This document shows positions 35,600-45,593 of a stretch of 64,000 bases of DNA, one piece after another; position 1 is the first letter of the stretch, and the number at the start of each line of letters is the position of its first letter. The DNA lies in assembly GCF_027887165.1 (NCBI RefSeq), contig NC_077233.1, positions 230,912,872 through 230,976,871 on the forward strand, read 5' to 3'. The translations under genes and the position numbers were made by a program. The notes under the pieces were generated by a model. That model did not search any database. It was not told where the DNA came from and worked only from the letters and a program-made list of their open reading frames with translations. This DNA is from Monodelphis domestica. Taxonomy: Eukaryota; Chordata; Mammalia; Didelphimorphia; Didelphidae.

Positions 35600-35750
35600 A
35601 TTTCCCATGGGGACCACAGAGGCAACTTAATCCACCCTCTTCATTTTACATATGAGTAAACAGAGGCCCAGGGAAGTTATATGATTTATCCAAGGTTACA
35701 CAGACAGGGACAAGGGTGGGACTTGAAGCCAAACCCTTTGATTCTAAATA
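35600..35750 (-). repeat. Core-SINE fragment, reversed
   Basis: The run 'ggggaccacagaggcaactt', 'tcattttacatatgagtaaa', 'gcccagggaagttatatgat' and 'aggttacacagacag' is the reverse complement of a core-SINE. Confidence 0.6.
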
Positions 35751-36085
35751 CTGTACTACAACAAAAATCTGAACCTTTCTACCAAGCAGGCCACAAAGAA
35801 TCCTTATTCTCCCAGGCAGGAAAAGAAGGAGTTATAAGGGTTGAAGAGCTAAGGAATGACTTAGTTTATCCTTTCCAAACTTGGGCTAAGTGGCAGCTAG
35901 CTGTCTGTGCACCACGCCAACCAGGCTAGCTAGCGCTGTGAGAGGTGCTGGGTTCTCCGCCTTGGCATGGACCATGGTGCACCTGGGACCACACAGACCT
36001 TGTCAGGATGACCAATCAATTCGTAAAACTTGACCCCTGGCAAACCTAGCTAGAAAAGAGAATGTGGAAATACGAATTAAGAAGA

Positions 36086-36262
36086 GGGGGCAGCTGGTTG
36101 GCTCGGTGGATAAAAAATAAAAAGGCAGGCTTGGAAATGGCAGATCCTGGCTTCAACTCTGGCCTTAAACATTTCCTAACTAGTGACCTTGGGCAAGTCC
36201 TTACTCTGAATTGCTCAGCACTTCTGCCTTGGAACTGACACTTATTCTTTGACTCTAAAAAT
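36086..36262 (+). repeat. Mar1-like SINE, forward
   Basis: It starts 'gggggcagctggttggctcg', continues 'ggcttggaaatggcagatcc', 'accttgggcaagtccttact' and ends 'ttggaactgacacttattct'. It is the opposite orientation of the copies at 2538 and 40253. A short A-rich insertion (AAAAAATAAAAAG) sits after the tRNA-like head. Confidence 0.8.
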
Positions 36263-37019
36263 GAATGAAGAGGTCAGGGGGCTGACAAGGAACGAGTCAG
36301 GCTGGAAGTTGCTTTTAGAAATATGGGAGGACAATGGTCCTGGAAGCTGATAGACTACATCAAGTATAACCACCTGGATGGAGAAGGAATATTGAACATG
36401 AAAACCTCCCTCTCTTTCCCACCTTCCTAGGAAGGAACACACACTCCCTCACACTCCCCCTCTCTCTCATTCCCTTTACCTTTTTTTCTCCTTCCTCTTG
36501 TTCTCAGTCACTCACACAAAGCACTCCTAATTTACTGTGGGGAATGATGCTCTCTAGTGGTCAGAGCCGATCTCCTCTGGACTTGTGTTACCACCCTGCA
36601 GAGGCTGACAGTTGAGGAAGGAACCTTGGAGGCCCACTGATTCTGGCCTTCGTCACTAAATAGGAATGTCTTCTAGACCTCCATTGTGAGGGAACCTACT
36701 AATTCCTGATGCCTCCCCCCTTTGCCACTTCGAGATATATAAAGAACCTGTCTAGAAGTCTCATCTGGGCCTTTATCTTTAAGTGTTTGGGTGTAAGAGG
36801 AAAACCCACTTGGTACTGAGTTGGTTGTAGAAGCCGAGCTCCTGTACTTCTTGAGCTCATGGTAACATGTGGTGAGCCTTCTTTCTTGGGCAGAGAAAAT
36901 ATCACCCTCAAACCCAGTCACATGAGAAAAGCAGATGATGGCAATCAGCTGCCAGAAAGAGAAATGAATCAGCATTGGGAGGCCAGAGGTTTTCTCTGCT
37001 AGGTTGAGGCTTTCTTGTT

Positions 37020-38070
37020 ATTGCAACCCAGCCCTAGTGAGACTCTCACCACGGCAAGCCTGATGCAAATCTCCTTTGCTAGATCCTCTTCTTCAACATG
37101 CTACCAAACATGGATGTACCCCAGAGCTCTTCCCTGGACCCTCTTTTTTTCCTCTCCTTTGGGGACGACATCACCTGTCATGAACTTAGTTACTATTTCT
37201 ATGGAGATGTCTCCCAGCCAGTTTGTCTCCTGAGCCCCAGCATGTACCAATTTTTTGTCTCCTGAACCTTTGCTGGTGGGGTGTCCAGTAGTCCTTGGAC
37301 ATATCCAAAGCTGAACTCATCCTCCTGTGAACCTCTGCATTTCAGACAAGGGCACAACTATCCTTCTGCTCAGCCAGGTTCACCACTTTGGCTTCATCCT
37401 TGACAATGTTCTCTCCCCCAGCCCACACACCCAATCAATTGCTAAATCTTGTATTTACCTGCAAACATTTTTTTCACATTCTTCTTTATTCAAAGGGCCT
37501 TCACCCTAGTTCTGAACCTCATCAACTCTTGCCTAGACTCTCCCTGTCTCATGTCTCTCTTCTCTCCAAGCCATCCTCCACAGATAGTTCCCAGAATGAT
37601 TTTCTTAAAGTAAAATATGACTAGGTCACTTTCTTATTTAATAAGCTCCCTGTTGCCTCTAGGACCAAACAGAAGCTCCTTCCAAACCAGGCTCTAGCCT
37701 GTCTTTCTAGATTTACCCCACTATGATCATGCCTCACTAGCCTTCTTGCTTTCCCCTCGCACACAACACTCCCATCTCCTCAGCTTTGCATTGGCAGTCA
37801 CCCATTCTTAGAAAGCACTTCTACCTTACCTCCACTGTTTAGAATCCCTTACGCCCAAGGGATGCCTTCTCCATGAAGCCTTTCCCAATTCCTCCATTAG
37901 TGCCTTGTTTTTCTCACCCCCTCTCTACCAAATTTACTTGTTTTTATTGTATATGTACTTATAAATGTACCTCTCATCTCTGATACAGTGTCAGCTCCTT
38001 GGGGCAGGAGCTATTTCATTTTTTTGTTTTCAGTCCCTAATTCACTCATGGCACACAGGAGAGTTAATGA
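37020..38070 (+). repeat. L2-like LINE fragment, about 1 kb
   Basis: Diverged LINE text includes 'tttcttaaagtaaaatatga', 'aagctccctgttgcctctag', 'catgaagcctttcccaattc' and an end block 'cagctccttggggcaggagc'. It ends about 80 bases before the last REXO5 exon found and may have displaced the sequence of the terminal intron. The scattered open frames are chance. Confidence 0.6.
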
Positions 38071-38147
38071 TGGACAGGAGAGTTAGTTGTGTCTTGACAG
38101 TTCATACATCAAATGGGGTTTCCCAGACCTAGCCTCTATCCATTTAC

Positions 38148-38326
38148 CTTTGCATTCCTGGCAGAAGGACGATGCACAGAGTGCTAGGTGGCAGCCTCTC
38201 ATGGAGCTTCCTGACCCTCTCATCAAACCGACTCATGGCTATCTTCAATTCTTCTCCCTGTGGCGACTGGGCAAGCCCATCAGAAAGAGAGATAAGTTCT
38301 GGCATTTTGGTGCCCTCAATATAAGT
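38148..38326 (-). CDS. REXO5: REXO5 exon (C-terminal region, last one found)
   Basis: This exon has 179 bases, acceptor GGGGGAAAG and donor AAAG|GTAAAT. It starts in phase 0 (ACT TAT ATT GAG) and ends with two bases of a split codon (AG). It encodes 59 residues ending CIVLLPGMQ. From memory, human REXO5 has a closely similar 'GTLCLILLPGT' stretch shortly before its C-terminus, which supports the assignment. The region lies after the second RRM and has no named domain. The acceptor is weak (purine-rich just before AG), so the start is less certain than the end. Confidence 0.75.
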
Positions 38327-38564
38327 CTTTCCCCCAATGGCAAAAGAGGAAAAGAGATGGAGACACTGTATATGGGCTGAAGAACAAGGGTATTGGGTCA
38401 TTGCCAAAGCTGAGAGGCTAAAACTAGAGCTGGGTCTAAGAGGGTCTCTTCTTCTCTTCCTAACTTGTACTAATTTAGGACCACTTTTTGGCCTAAATGT
38501 ACAATGACCTTGGCAAATAAGGATGGGAGAGAAACTAATAGAAAATTATCATGTGTTCTTGATG

Positions 38565-38712
38565 GTGAAGCAGAGAGCACTGGACTAAAGCAAAAAGATT
38601 TAGGTCTTGGTCCTGGTGATGCAATCTTGCATAAAATCCCTAAATCTCTTGGGTCTAAATTTCCTCATCTGTAAAATGATAAGGTGGACTAAGGGTCCTC
38701 TGGACTCTATCG
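38565..38712 (+). repeat. MIR-like SINE in a REXO5 intron
   Basis: It shows 'agcagagagcactggactaa', 'aaatttcctcatctgtaaaa' and 'ggtggactaagggtcctctg', a core-SINE with its middle diverged. Confidence 0.6.
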
Positions 38713-39065
38713 TTCTGTGACTTTTATAACTTTTACTCTGCAAAACACAAGCTTTGGCTCCTCTTTTCACAGGCTGGGATCAATACCAGAGGTGCTGAAC
38801 AGAGACACAAGGGGGAAGAGAAGACAATGGGGAAATTTGTGGCTCTGACAGAGGGGGGCACCCTGAAGTGAGGACAGATGCTACCACTGGAGGGTGGGAG
38901 AACATGGAGGGCCACTCTAGGATACAGAGCACTTATGGGTTTCTGAGTAAGACATCTGTAACCCGACCTGGAGCATTTCAATCTAGCTGGGTTGTAAATG
39001 TGCCCTCCCTCCACCCAAAGCTGTCTAAGCAGGAGAACACTAGGGATGTCAGTGACCTTATTTAC

Positions 39066-39262
39066 TGAGGGAGACTTTTCCTTTGGATCTAGTGAGACAA
39101 CATCAGATGCCTGTGGGCTTCTTGGATCAGGATAGGAGTGACAGATCCACTCATGAAGGTGGTTGGGGGTCAGGGCTTTCCTGCACACCAGCTTCCAGCT
39201 GAGGCCAGTTGGGCCCTGTAGAATTTTCAGGGCACTTTGGGCACATTCAAAACTTCTAAATT
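39066..39262 (-). CDS. REXO5: REXO5 exon (second half of RRM2 and linker)
   Basis: The acceptor TTTTTACTTCCAG is good. The exon begins by completing a Lys codon (A|AA) and reads FRSFECAQSALKILQG, the RNP1-like strand and helix 2 of the second RRM. It then runs into a linker containing KALTPNHLHEWI. The end is uncertain. TCA|GTAAAT at 39066 and AAG|GTCACT at 39057 both keep the phase, and I chose the first because GTAAAT is also the donor of two other exons of this gene. A longer open frame to 38733 is not exon. Confidence 0.8.
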
Positions 39263-39505
39263 CTGGAAGTAAAAACATAGTACATGAATAGTAGCCCAGA
39301 AAGCAAGAGTCATTCCTTTACACTAAAATTCAGAGGTCAAACTTCATTAGTATTAATAATTAATGAGTATAGCTCTCTGCCTTCCATCTATTTGACCTCT
39401 TCTCCTCATCGGCACATCACTATTCATGTTCTTCACTCCCTTCCCCAACATCCTCCTCTTGAGATCCCTGGCTCCCTCTACAGCCAAATGAAGTGAAACA
39501 CTCAC

Positions 39506-39725
39506 TCAGGAAGCAATACTTCTTGTGTTTTTTGCTTTGAGGATCCACAGGCAAGAAGATAGCTTCCAGACTGGGCAGAAGACTAAACTTCTGGGACATG
39601 TCCTCTTTAGTATAGCTTTCTTTCATTCCATTCACATAAATGGTACTTTCATTCTCGGGATCTGTTTCCAGGGTACTCACTATGGTGTCACAGTCCAGGG
39701 TGAGTTCTTGGACTGGCCTCTGCAC
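39506..39725 (-). CDS. REXO5: REXO5 exon (start of RRM2)
   Basis: A 220-base exon between CTTCCACTCCAG and CTGA|GTGAGT encodes 73 residues plus one base. It begins VQRPVQELTLDCDT and contains TIYVNGM, the RNP2-type strand of the second RRM. It then runs through SLEAIFLPVD to KKYCFL. Human REXO5, as I remember it, has the near-identical VQRPVTELTLDCDT at this place. The assignment is very secure. Confidence 0.92.
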
Positions 39726-39964
39726 CTGGAGTGGAAGGAGATGAAGGCTAATGAATTTCTCTTGGCCACTCATCAGACCCAAGCAGCAATCCAAAGTTGC
39801 CCATTGGACCCTCCTCTCTTCTGTTTGGCTAGAAGAACCACCATATTTGGTTCTTTCCATCCAATCAGGAAAAGCCACTCAGAGCAGAGTGTTTAGGGCC
39901 CTGACAAGTAACAAGGATGACAAATACAGATTCGACCTGGTAATTACTAATGACAACAGCGGAT

Positions 39965-40110
39965 ATTTTCAAAGCACTTTCATTTGAGCCTTATAATCCC
40001 TCTGTGAGGTAGATCTATAGTTAGTAATATCCCTATTTTACAGAAGAGGAAAAAAACTGGGATTCAGGTTAAATGCCTGAGCCATGGTCCCCAAACTGGG
40101 AAATACCAGC
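39965..40110 (-). repeat. Core-SINE 3' part, reversed
   Basis: The text 'aaagcactttcatttgagcc', 'ctctgtgaggtagatctata' and 'attttacagaagaggaaaaa' is a reversed core-SINE tail in a REXO5 intron. Confidence 0.55.
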
Positions 40111-40252
40111 AAATAATAGATGTTTAATAAATGCACATGGTAGTAAGTTAAAATAGGTATTTCTGTAACTCCCAATCCAAAACACTACCCACTAGGACCA
40201 TAGTAACTGATCACAGTCTTCATTTCTGAGGACTCTGCTACTTTTCTTTTTT

Positions 40253-40410
40253 AAAAAACCTTACTTCCATCTTAGAATCAATTCTGTGAATGGGTTCCCA
40301 GAAAGGAAAGTGGTAAGGGCTAGGCTATGGGGGTTAAATGACTTGCCTAAGTTCACACAGCTAGAAAGTGTCTGAGGCTGGTCATTTCCAGGCCTGGCTC
40401 TCTATTCACA
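40253..40410 (-). repeat. Mar1-like SINE, reversed
   Basis: It runs from 'ccttacttccatcttagaat' through 'gggggttaaatgacttgcct' and 'acacagctagaaagtgtctg' to 'ggcctggctctctattcaca'. It is colinear with the copy at 2538 but lacks the last part of the tRNA-like head. Confidence 0.75.
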
Positions 40411-40627
40411 GCAGGAATGGGCAAGGGACCTAACAGCCCTGTATGTTCTGTGTCTCTATACTTGGGCTGGCCCAGGGTTAATGAGCAACATGCCATCTAA
40501 GTCACTGTGGCCCCTGCCTTTGCAGTGTGCATCTCTCTAATAGGCTCTTAATGATGGCCTGAAGAATACTTGCAGGTGGGAGGTCTTATTTCCTGTTCTG
40601 ATTCAATCATTCTCAGAAGCTCCCCAC

Positions 40628-40720
40628 CTTGATCCGAGATCCCTGGACACATGCACCATTCAGGGTCTCTATGGCCAGCTGGGCAGCTTCTAGCACTCCA
40701 TAGTGGATACAAAGATAAGG
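40628..40720 (-). CDS. REXO5: REXO5 exon (second half of RRM1)
   Basis: A 93-base, phase 0-0 exon follows a long pyrimidine tract and TTTTTGCAG. Its donor is AAG|GTGGGG. It encodes PYLCIHYGVLEAAQLAIETL and NGACVQGSRIK, giving the RNP1-like strand, helix 2 and last strand of the first RRM. Aromatic residues at the RNP1 positions are partly kept (Tyr-Leu-Cys-Ile). Confidence 0.92.
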
Positions 40721-41829
40721 CTGCAAAAAGAAAAAAGAGATTCAGAATCAACTCTGCCTCTAGACTTCAAATGACGACACTTCCACTTTTCACTGTAGGA
40801 ACTGGGGAAAGATTCTAGGTAACTTAGCAATTAAGAACAATAGAGTTCTTGTAATATAATATTATGGGCAGAGCTTGCTGTTTTTTCTGGCCTGCTTTTG
40901 ATGAAATCTTCATACTCCACATTCTGAGTTGTTATTTCTACTCATGCATGAATGACATCTGGGAAACTGAGTCATATTAACTACATTTGAACAAGACTGG
41001 ATTTATAAGCCACAATGCAAGTCTGCTAATCCCCAGTGGCAGAAGAATTCCCTTTCTAGAGGGAAGCACATGTCAGAACATTGGTAAAGGGCAGAGAATG
41101 GAGGTGGGGTAGAGAGAAAGAAACATTTATAGTGTCAAGAAGAAGTGAGATAGCCTGGAAATGGCCTTCTTCCATCTCATGCTATTTCTGTCTGTTGTCC
41201 AGCTTTCAAGGCTTCCTCTCCCTGTTCACTGAAATACTGATGATCCTAGGCCCTCCAACTGTCATCCTTCAATATCCTTTATTTAATTTCTATTCTTAAA
41301 AGTTTTTTACCTTGTGATATTACAATTTGAGCTCAATTTATTTTTTTACTAGTTGCATTGATTTATTAGTTGTCTGGTAGACTAAAGTCATTGATACCAA
41401 GCACCAGCCTCACCAACATCAGAGAGTCCATTAGAGATTGTCTACTAATATTGTATTGTAAAGGGGCTAGGATCCATGTTGATGAAGCAGCAGTAGCCAC
41501 AGAGATAAAAGCAAACATTTAAAAGTAGGTGCCTGAAGCTAAAGAAATTATATTTTAACTTTGTAGCTTCCCAAGATGGTAGAGGAGGTACCTTATAAAT
41601 ATGCCTGGCACATAATAAGTATTGGCTATTATTGCTATTGTTGTTATTTATGAATCATATCTTAGGGTGGATTATTTCTTCAAGGATTTTCACAGATGAT
41701 CTGTGAATTTATGGTATATGTGAATTCTTGTTATCCCCATTACTAGAGTCAATTCTTTTTCAGCTTTGGGGTCTTGGGTCTTTTAACCTTTATCTCTTGG
41801 CCTGACAGGTCAGTACCAGAGAGGGTGTG

Positions 41830-42040
41830 TGGATCAGGGGAAAGAACATTACAATTAGAATTGTAAAGATGTGAATCTGAGTCCTGGCTCTGCCCTCTAG
41901 TGGATGTGTGTGCAATTTTGAAGAATCTAAATTCTAAATCTAAATCTAAAATGGGGATAAGAAAACTGACCCGACTTATTTCACTGAATCATTATAAAGA
42001 CAAAGTGAAATAATAGGTCCATAAAGACCAAGTAAACACA
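41830..42040 (+). repeat. MIR-like SINE carrying a CTCF-like motif
   Basis: It contains 'gggaaagaacattacaatta', 'gaatctgagtcctggctctg', 'aaatctaaaatggggataag' and 'tttcactgaatcattataaa', a diverged core-SINE. A short AAATCTAAA-type slippage array interrupts it near 41928-41950. Confidence 0.6.
41890..41903 (-). promoter_or_regulatory. CTCF-like core motif, reverse
   Basis: On the - strand the 14-mer reads CCACTAGAGGGCAG, a full match to the degenerate CTCF core CCASYAGRKGGCRS. It lies inside a core-SINE in a REXO5 intron. Its orientation converges with the motif at 9269-9282. Confidence 0.5.
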
Positions 42041-42284
42041 AAAGCAATATAGACTTGTATACTATAAAAAAATTGTCAGGGGCCAGTGGTCCTAGCTCAG
42101 TTAATGTAATCCCTTAATCTTTGGTAATTGCTTTTTCTGCAGGTCTAGAGTTGTTATGAATGCCAACAAAAAGGAACATAATATCTCTTCCTGGCTGTAG
42201 AGAGCCTTTCTTCCCAGTTCCCCAAATGTCATTGATTCTTGGCAGTTATTCAAAGTACTGTTTCTCTTTCCAGTGACAAAGGTA

Positions 42285-42390
42285 CAGAGAGAGAGGCAAG
42301 GTAGAGCACTAGATAGACCTGGGTTCAAATCTTACCTCCGACTCACACTGGCTATGTATATATCAACTAATCTCTCAGATTATGTAAATT
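42285..42390 (+). repeat. SINE fragment
   Basis: The text 'ggtagagcactagatagacc', 'tgggttcaaatcttacctcc' and 'gactcacactggctatgtat' is the body of a tRNA-derived SINE. Confidence 0.6.
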
Positions 42391-43066
42391 ACAGAGCAAA
42401 GTGCTAATTTCCATTGGCAGAGGAGTGTTTTATACCACTGAATCTATAGGCTTGATCCAAAAATCCAGGAAGATTAATACTTTTGTGTAGCAATCGTCAA
42501 GCTAAGTGTAGTAAGTATAGTCTATTCTCAAGGCAGGGAAAATGTTGCTTTGAAATTTTTAAAACCTTTTTTCTTTTTTCATTTTCTCTATAATAAATTT
42601 ATAGAACTAGAAAATTAGATGGGACTTTAGAGGCATCTTAATCTGAAAAGGCTATTTTATAAATAGTGATCTGCTTTTTGTTTAAATATTGTCCAGACAG
42701 GGAGGTACCTGCCCCTTCTTGAGGTGACCCATTCCACTTGTAGGTATTATTGCTCTAATCGTAAGGAAGCAGTTACATTCAATGTTCCAAATTGGTTTGC
42801 CTTGATGTCACAATAGGACCTCTTTTCAAAGCATGTAATAACAAAAAAAAAGTGCCAAAAACTCATCCCTTGAAGCCTAGCTACATTAAAGCTGTATCCT
42901 TTCATCTTTGACATAGAGAAGAGAGGTGGAATCAAAAGTCTCTTTCACTAGGACTACGGCTTTTTATCTGTGAAAGGAACCCAAGAATATCTCCATCAGA
43001 TGTTTCATTTTGTTTCTGTCAACCTGTCCCAGTAGTGGCTGAAGGACAATTCTGTTTGTTCTTTAC

Positions 43067-43204
43067 CTCATCAGTTTCAAGAATGACTTCCATTGAATGG
43101 ACAGGGCCAAAGCTTGCAAACAACTTCTTCAAAGGCTTGAGGCAGAAATTTTCCCCAAATGGTCCTGCATATACTGTTGACATCTCTGCCCACTTGATTT
43201 TCAT
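43067..43204 (-). CDS. REXO5: REXO5 exon (first half of RRM1)
   Basis: A 138-base exon in phase 0-0 lies between TTCTATAG and GATGAG|GTAAAG. It encodes MKIKWAEMSTVYAGPFGENF, then LKKLFASFGPVHSMEVILET. TVYAGPFG is the RNP2-type first strand of an RRM. The helix and second strand (LKKLFASFGPV, the classical 'F..FG.V' pattern) follow. It joins to the exon at 40628-40720 without a phase change. Confidence 0.93.
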
Positions 43205-43366
43205 CTATAGAAAAGACAACAAAACAAAATAAAAAAAGGGGGGGGTCAAAGGGAAGCAGGAGTGCAGAGAACTAAAGCCCATAAAGTCACCCTCAGAAGA
43301 GGCACTAAGTTTTTTTGATGAGATCCCAGCACCAAGAGAGTTTGGTTCAGTGAATGAGCCCATTAC

Positions 43367-43477
43367 CTTTTGATGCATCTCAACAGTAAGGCTGGGGGAA
43401 AGGGGATGTGGGCACTGTGAAAACTGGATGATGCTGAAGGATGACAAGGGGACCTCTGCTTGGGCTTGCTCTAGAAC
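43367..43477 (-). CDS. REXO5: REXO5 exon (linker before RRM1)
   Basis: A 111-base, phase 0-0 exon has acceptor CCTTCTTACAG and donor AAAAG|GTAATG. It encodes VLEQAQAEVPLSSFSIIQFS and ends TVEMHQK. The linker between exonuclease and RRM domains in human REXO5, as I remember it, starts the same way (VLEQARVEIPL). The open frame extending past both ends is not exon. Confidence 0.9.
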
Positions 43478-43917
43478 CTGTAAGAAGGACAAAGCACTGA
43501 GAAGCAGGGAATGGTGGAGATGAGCCAAAGGCCCCAGACTATTGATCATCTGAAGTGAAATGTCTGAGACTTTAAAAAGGAATAGCCCATGGTGCCAGAG
43601 TGTAAAGAAGAGAAGGGTATTCTTTGGCTCATTTCCATTTCTCAAAAGTAAAACTGCTGGGTGGAGAGCAATGATTGACGGTATGCCCTTGTAGTCAAAA
43701 TGGCCAGCACTGTTTTATTCAACAAGTTCTTTAAAACATTTTCTGAGACAGCAGAACTAAAATAAAAATACTGAAAGACCTGAGAGCGGACATGAAATCT
43801 CCTTCATGTTATCTTAACCATCTTTCTTGGCCACATCACTGTTACTGTCATTGATGGAATAAAAAGCTGCCTTTCTGACTACATACATAGAGAGGAAGTA
43901 TGGAGGAATAAATACGG

Positions 43918-44035
43918 TTTGGGGCTTTATGGCTGCAAGGGTTGTTTGAATCCTGCCAGGCATGGGCTGTGCACTCCTGGGCAAATCATTTACTGTCTCT
44001 GATCCTCAGTTTCCTCATCTGTCAAATAGCTGCAC
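43918..44035 (+). repeat. SINE fragment
   Basis: It contains 'tgggctgtgcactcctgggc', 'aaatcatttactgtctctga' and 'tcctcagtttcctcatctgt'. This is a core-SINE in a REXO5 intron, followed by a CTC repeat. Confidence 0.65.
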
Positions 44036-44087
44036 ACCCTCCACAGCAATTTCTTAGGAATCAAATAATAGTCTACATAAAGCACTA

Positions 44088-44113
44088 TCCTCCTCCTCCT
44101 CCTCCTCCTCCTC
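44088..44113. repeat. (CTC)n trinucleotide run
   Basis: About eight TCC units form a simple repeat near a REXO5 exon. The proline run in the + strand frame is due to this repeat. Confidence 0.85.
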
Positions 44114-44171
44114 ATTATGACAGACAAGGTATTCTCGAGGAGGTTCTCAGTCTGGAAAGGCTCTCCCTTAC

Positions 44172-44292
44172 CTCCTCATCAGAAGTACACAGAATACTTC
44201 GGCAGAATCTGGAAGATGTAAATGCATTGCCACCTGCCTTCTGGGACAGGAAAAGGAGCTTCTGACCAGTCAAGTCCAAACATTCTAAAATA
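44172..44292 (-). CDS. REXO5: REXO5 exon (region after the exonuclease domain)
   Basis: A 121-base exon has the strong acceptor CTCTTTCTCTCTTTAG and donor GAGGAG|GTAAGG. It completes a split Gly codon (GG|T) and continues ILECLDLTGQKLLFLSQ. The matching human segment, from memory, is VLECLDSVGQKLLFL. A later AG (TTTTAG, 8 bases in) would shift the phase and meet a stop, so the upstream acceptor is the right one. Confidence 0.92.
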
Positions 44293-45029
44293 CTAAAGAG
44301 AGAAAGAGTGACAATGAAATGGGGAGGGAAGGAATGTCCCTCTGAAGCCCTAATCAGATCCCAGTGATCTGATTGTATATGCTATTGCCTATATCAAAAT
44401 TCCTTCTAAAATATGAATTGACATTTTTTCCCATCTAGCCGATGTGACAAGACTTGATCATGAGGAACTGAGAAAAGAGTACTAAGTAATCAAGGGGCTG
44501 ACAAGGCCAATCTTCACTTTTTCTTCTGTCTTTACTCCAATGCATTTGAATATGTGACTTTTTGGATGGCATATAATTTGGGAACAACCACTGGATGTCA
44601 ATGGACACAGACAGAGAAATGTATTTAAAAACACATATACTGAACTAACATTTTTACCTTTTTTTTAATATGGCAGTATTTTATGAGTATGCCTCCTTCC
44701 CTTAGAATAGAACCCATTCTTGTAACAAAAGTAAAACAACTCAATAACATTATAGGGTCTGATGTTATATACAACATTAAGTTCTTATAATCCCCCACCT
44801 CTCCACTGAGAAGATGGCAGAGATGTTTCAGGATCTGTCCTCGGGGGCCAAACTGATGATTATCAATACTCTAGAGTTTGGCTTTCTTCTAGAATCCTTT
44901 TCATTTACATTATTGTAGTTACTGTGCCTTTATTCTATGGGTTCTGCCCAAGTCATTCTGCATGAATCTTGATAATCTCTTAAGAAACTGTTTTCAGGGG
45001 ATAATGATAGGAATACAACTCCATGGGTT

Positions 45030-45180
45030 AAGATTTAAAGCTTGAGATCATCTAGTTCAAACCCCGTATTTGGAGGAAATGGAGGGTGATAAAGGTACCC
45101 AAGGTCACAAAGCCTGTAAAGAAAAGATTCAGGATGTGAATCTGCATCGAACTAATTCCAAATCCAGTGCTCTTTACTTT
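45030..45180 (-). repeat. Core-SINE fragment, reversed
   Basis: It shows 'gagatcatctagttcaaacc', 'aggtacccaaggtcacaaag' and 'aattccaaatccagtgctct', the reversed 'rest/threshold' SINE pattern. Confidence 0.6.
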
Positions 45181-45453
45181 TGTTCAATGAACATGAATCT
45201 ATTTGTTCTTCCTCCACTGGCAGAGGGGGAAAAAAGAAAAAGAAACCCTAGTAACAAATACCCACACCAATCATGTCCAAAATCACTTCCCTGCCAGGAG
45301 GCAGATGTAATGTTTTATTCATGGGTCCTCTGGAATCAATATCCTTTCTAAGATTAAACCCTGCCTCCTGACATATTTGGAAACTACAAAGGGGAAAAAG
45401 GTGATCTCTACCCTCATGCTATTTCCCATTTGCATAAGGATTGAAAAATTTAC

Positions 45454-45593
45454 CCAGCATTCTTTTGCCACATAGCATCAGTTGAAGCTTCTTTATTGGG
45501 TCCACTGGGGCACAAGGGCAATGTATTTTTCTGTTTTGGACTTGCCAACGATTGTTGAGAGTGAACTGCTGTATCTAGCTTCATCTCTGCAAT
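45454..45593 (-). CDS. REXO5: REXO5 exon (just after the exonuclease domain)
   Basis: A 140-base exon begins ATT GCA GAG ATG AAG after acceptor TTTCCTCAAG, in phase with the preceding exon. It ends GG before GTAAAT. It encodes IAEMKLDTAVHSQQ and then a Ser/Lys-rich, probably disordered, linker. The human counterpart, from memory, begins IAELNLEAL. The alternative acceptor TTGCAG, 6 bases further in, would break the phase. Confidence 0.85.

Larger units (their letters stand above)
27501..38147. other. Interval between DCUN1D3 and the last REXO5 exon found
   Basis: This 10.6-kb stretch should hold the terminal exon and 3'UTR of REXO5 (- strand), but I could not place them with confidence. Otherwise it contains core-SINEs, L2-like LINE fragments, a short hAT element at about 28204-28398, a CTG run at 34966-34984 and a stretch at 29.5-30.4 kb that is open on both strands but has no recognisable product. 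Confidence 0.6.

Noticed and set aside
35890..35980. Second candidate terminal exon of REXO5 (acceptor GTGGTCCCAG)
   Set aside because: The phase fits and about 30 codons are open, but there is no similarity to the C-terminus I remember and the acceptor is weak. It is too uncertain to annotate.
36547..36560. Third CTCF-like motif (CCACTAGAGAGCAT on the - strand)
   Set aside because: It fails two positions in the essential GGC part of the core.
36673..36975. Candidate terminal exon of REXO5 after acceptor TTTCTGGCAG
   Set aside because: The incoming phase (AG plus one base) leads at once to a TGA. Another frame, entered from a weak acceptor, is open but does not resemble the REXO5 C-terminus.
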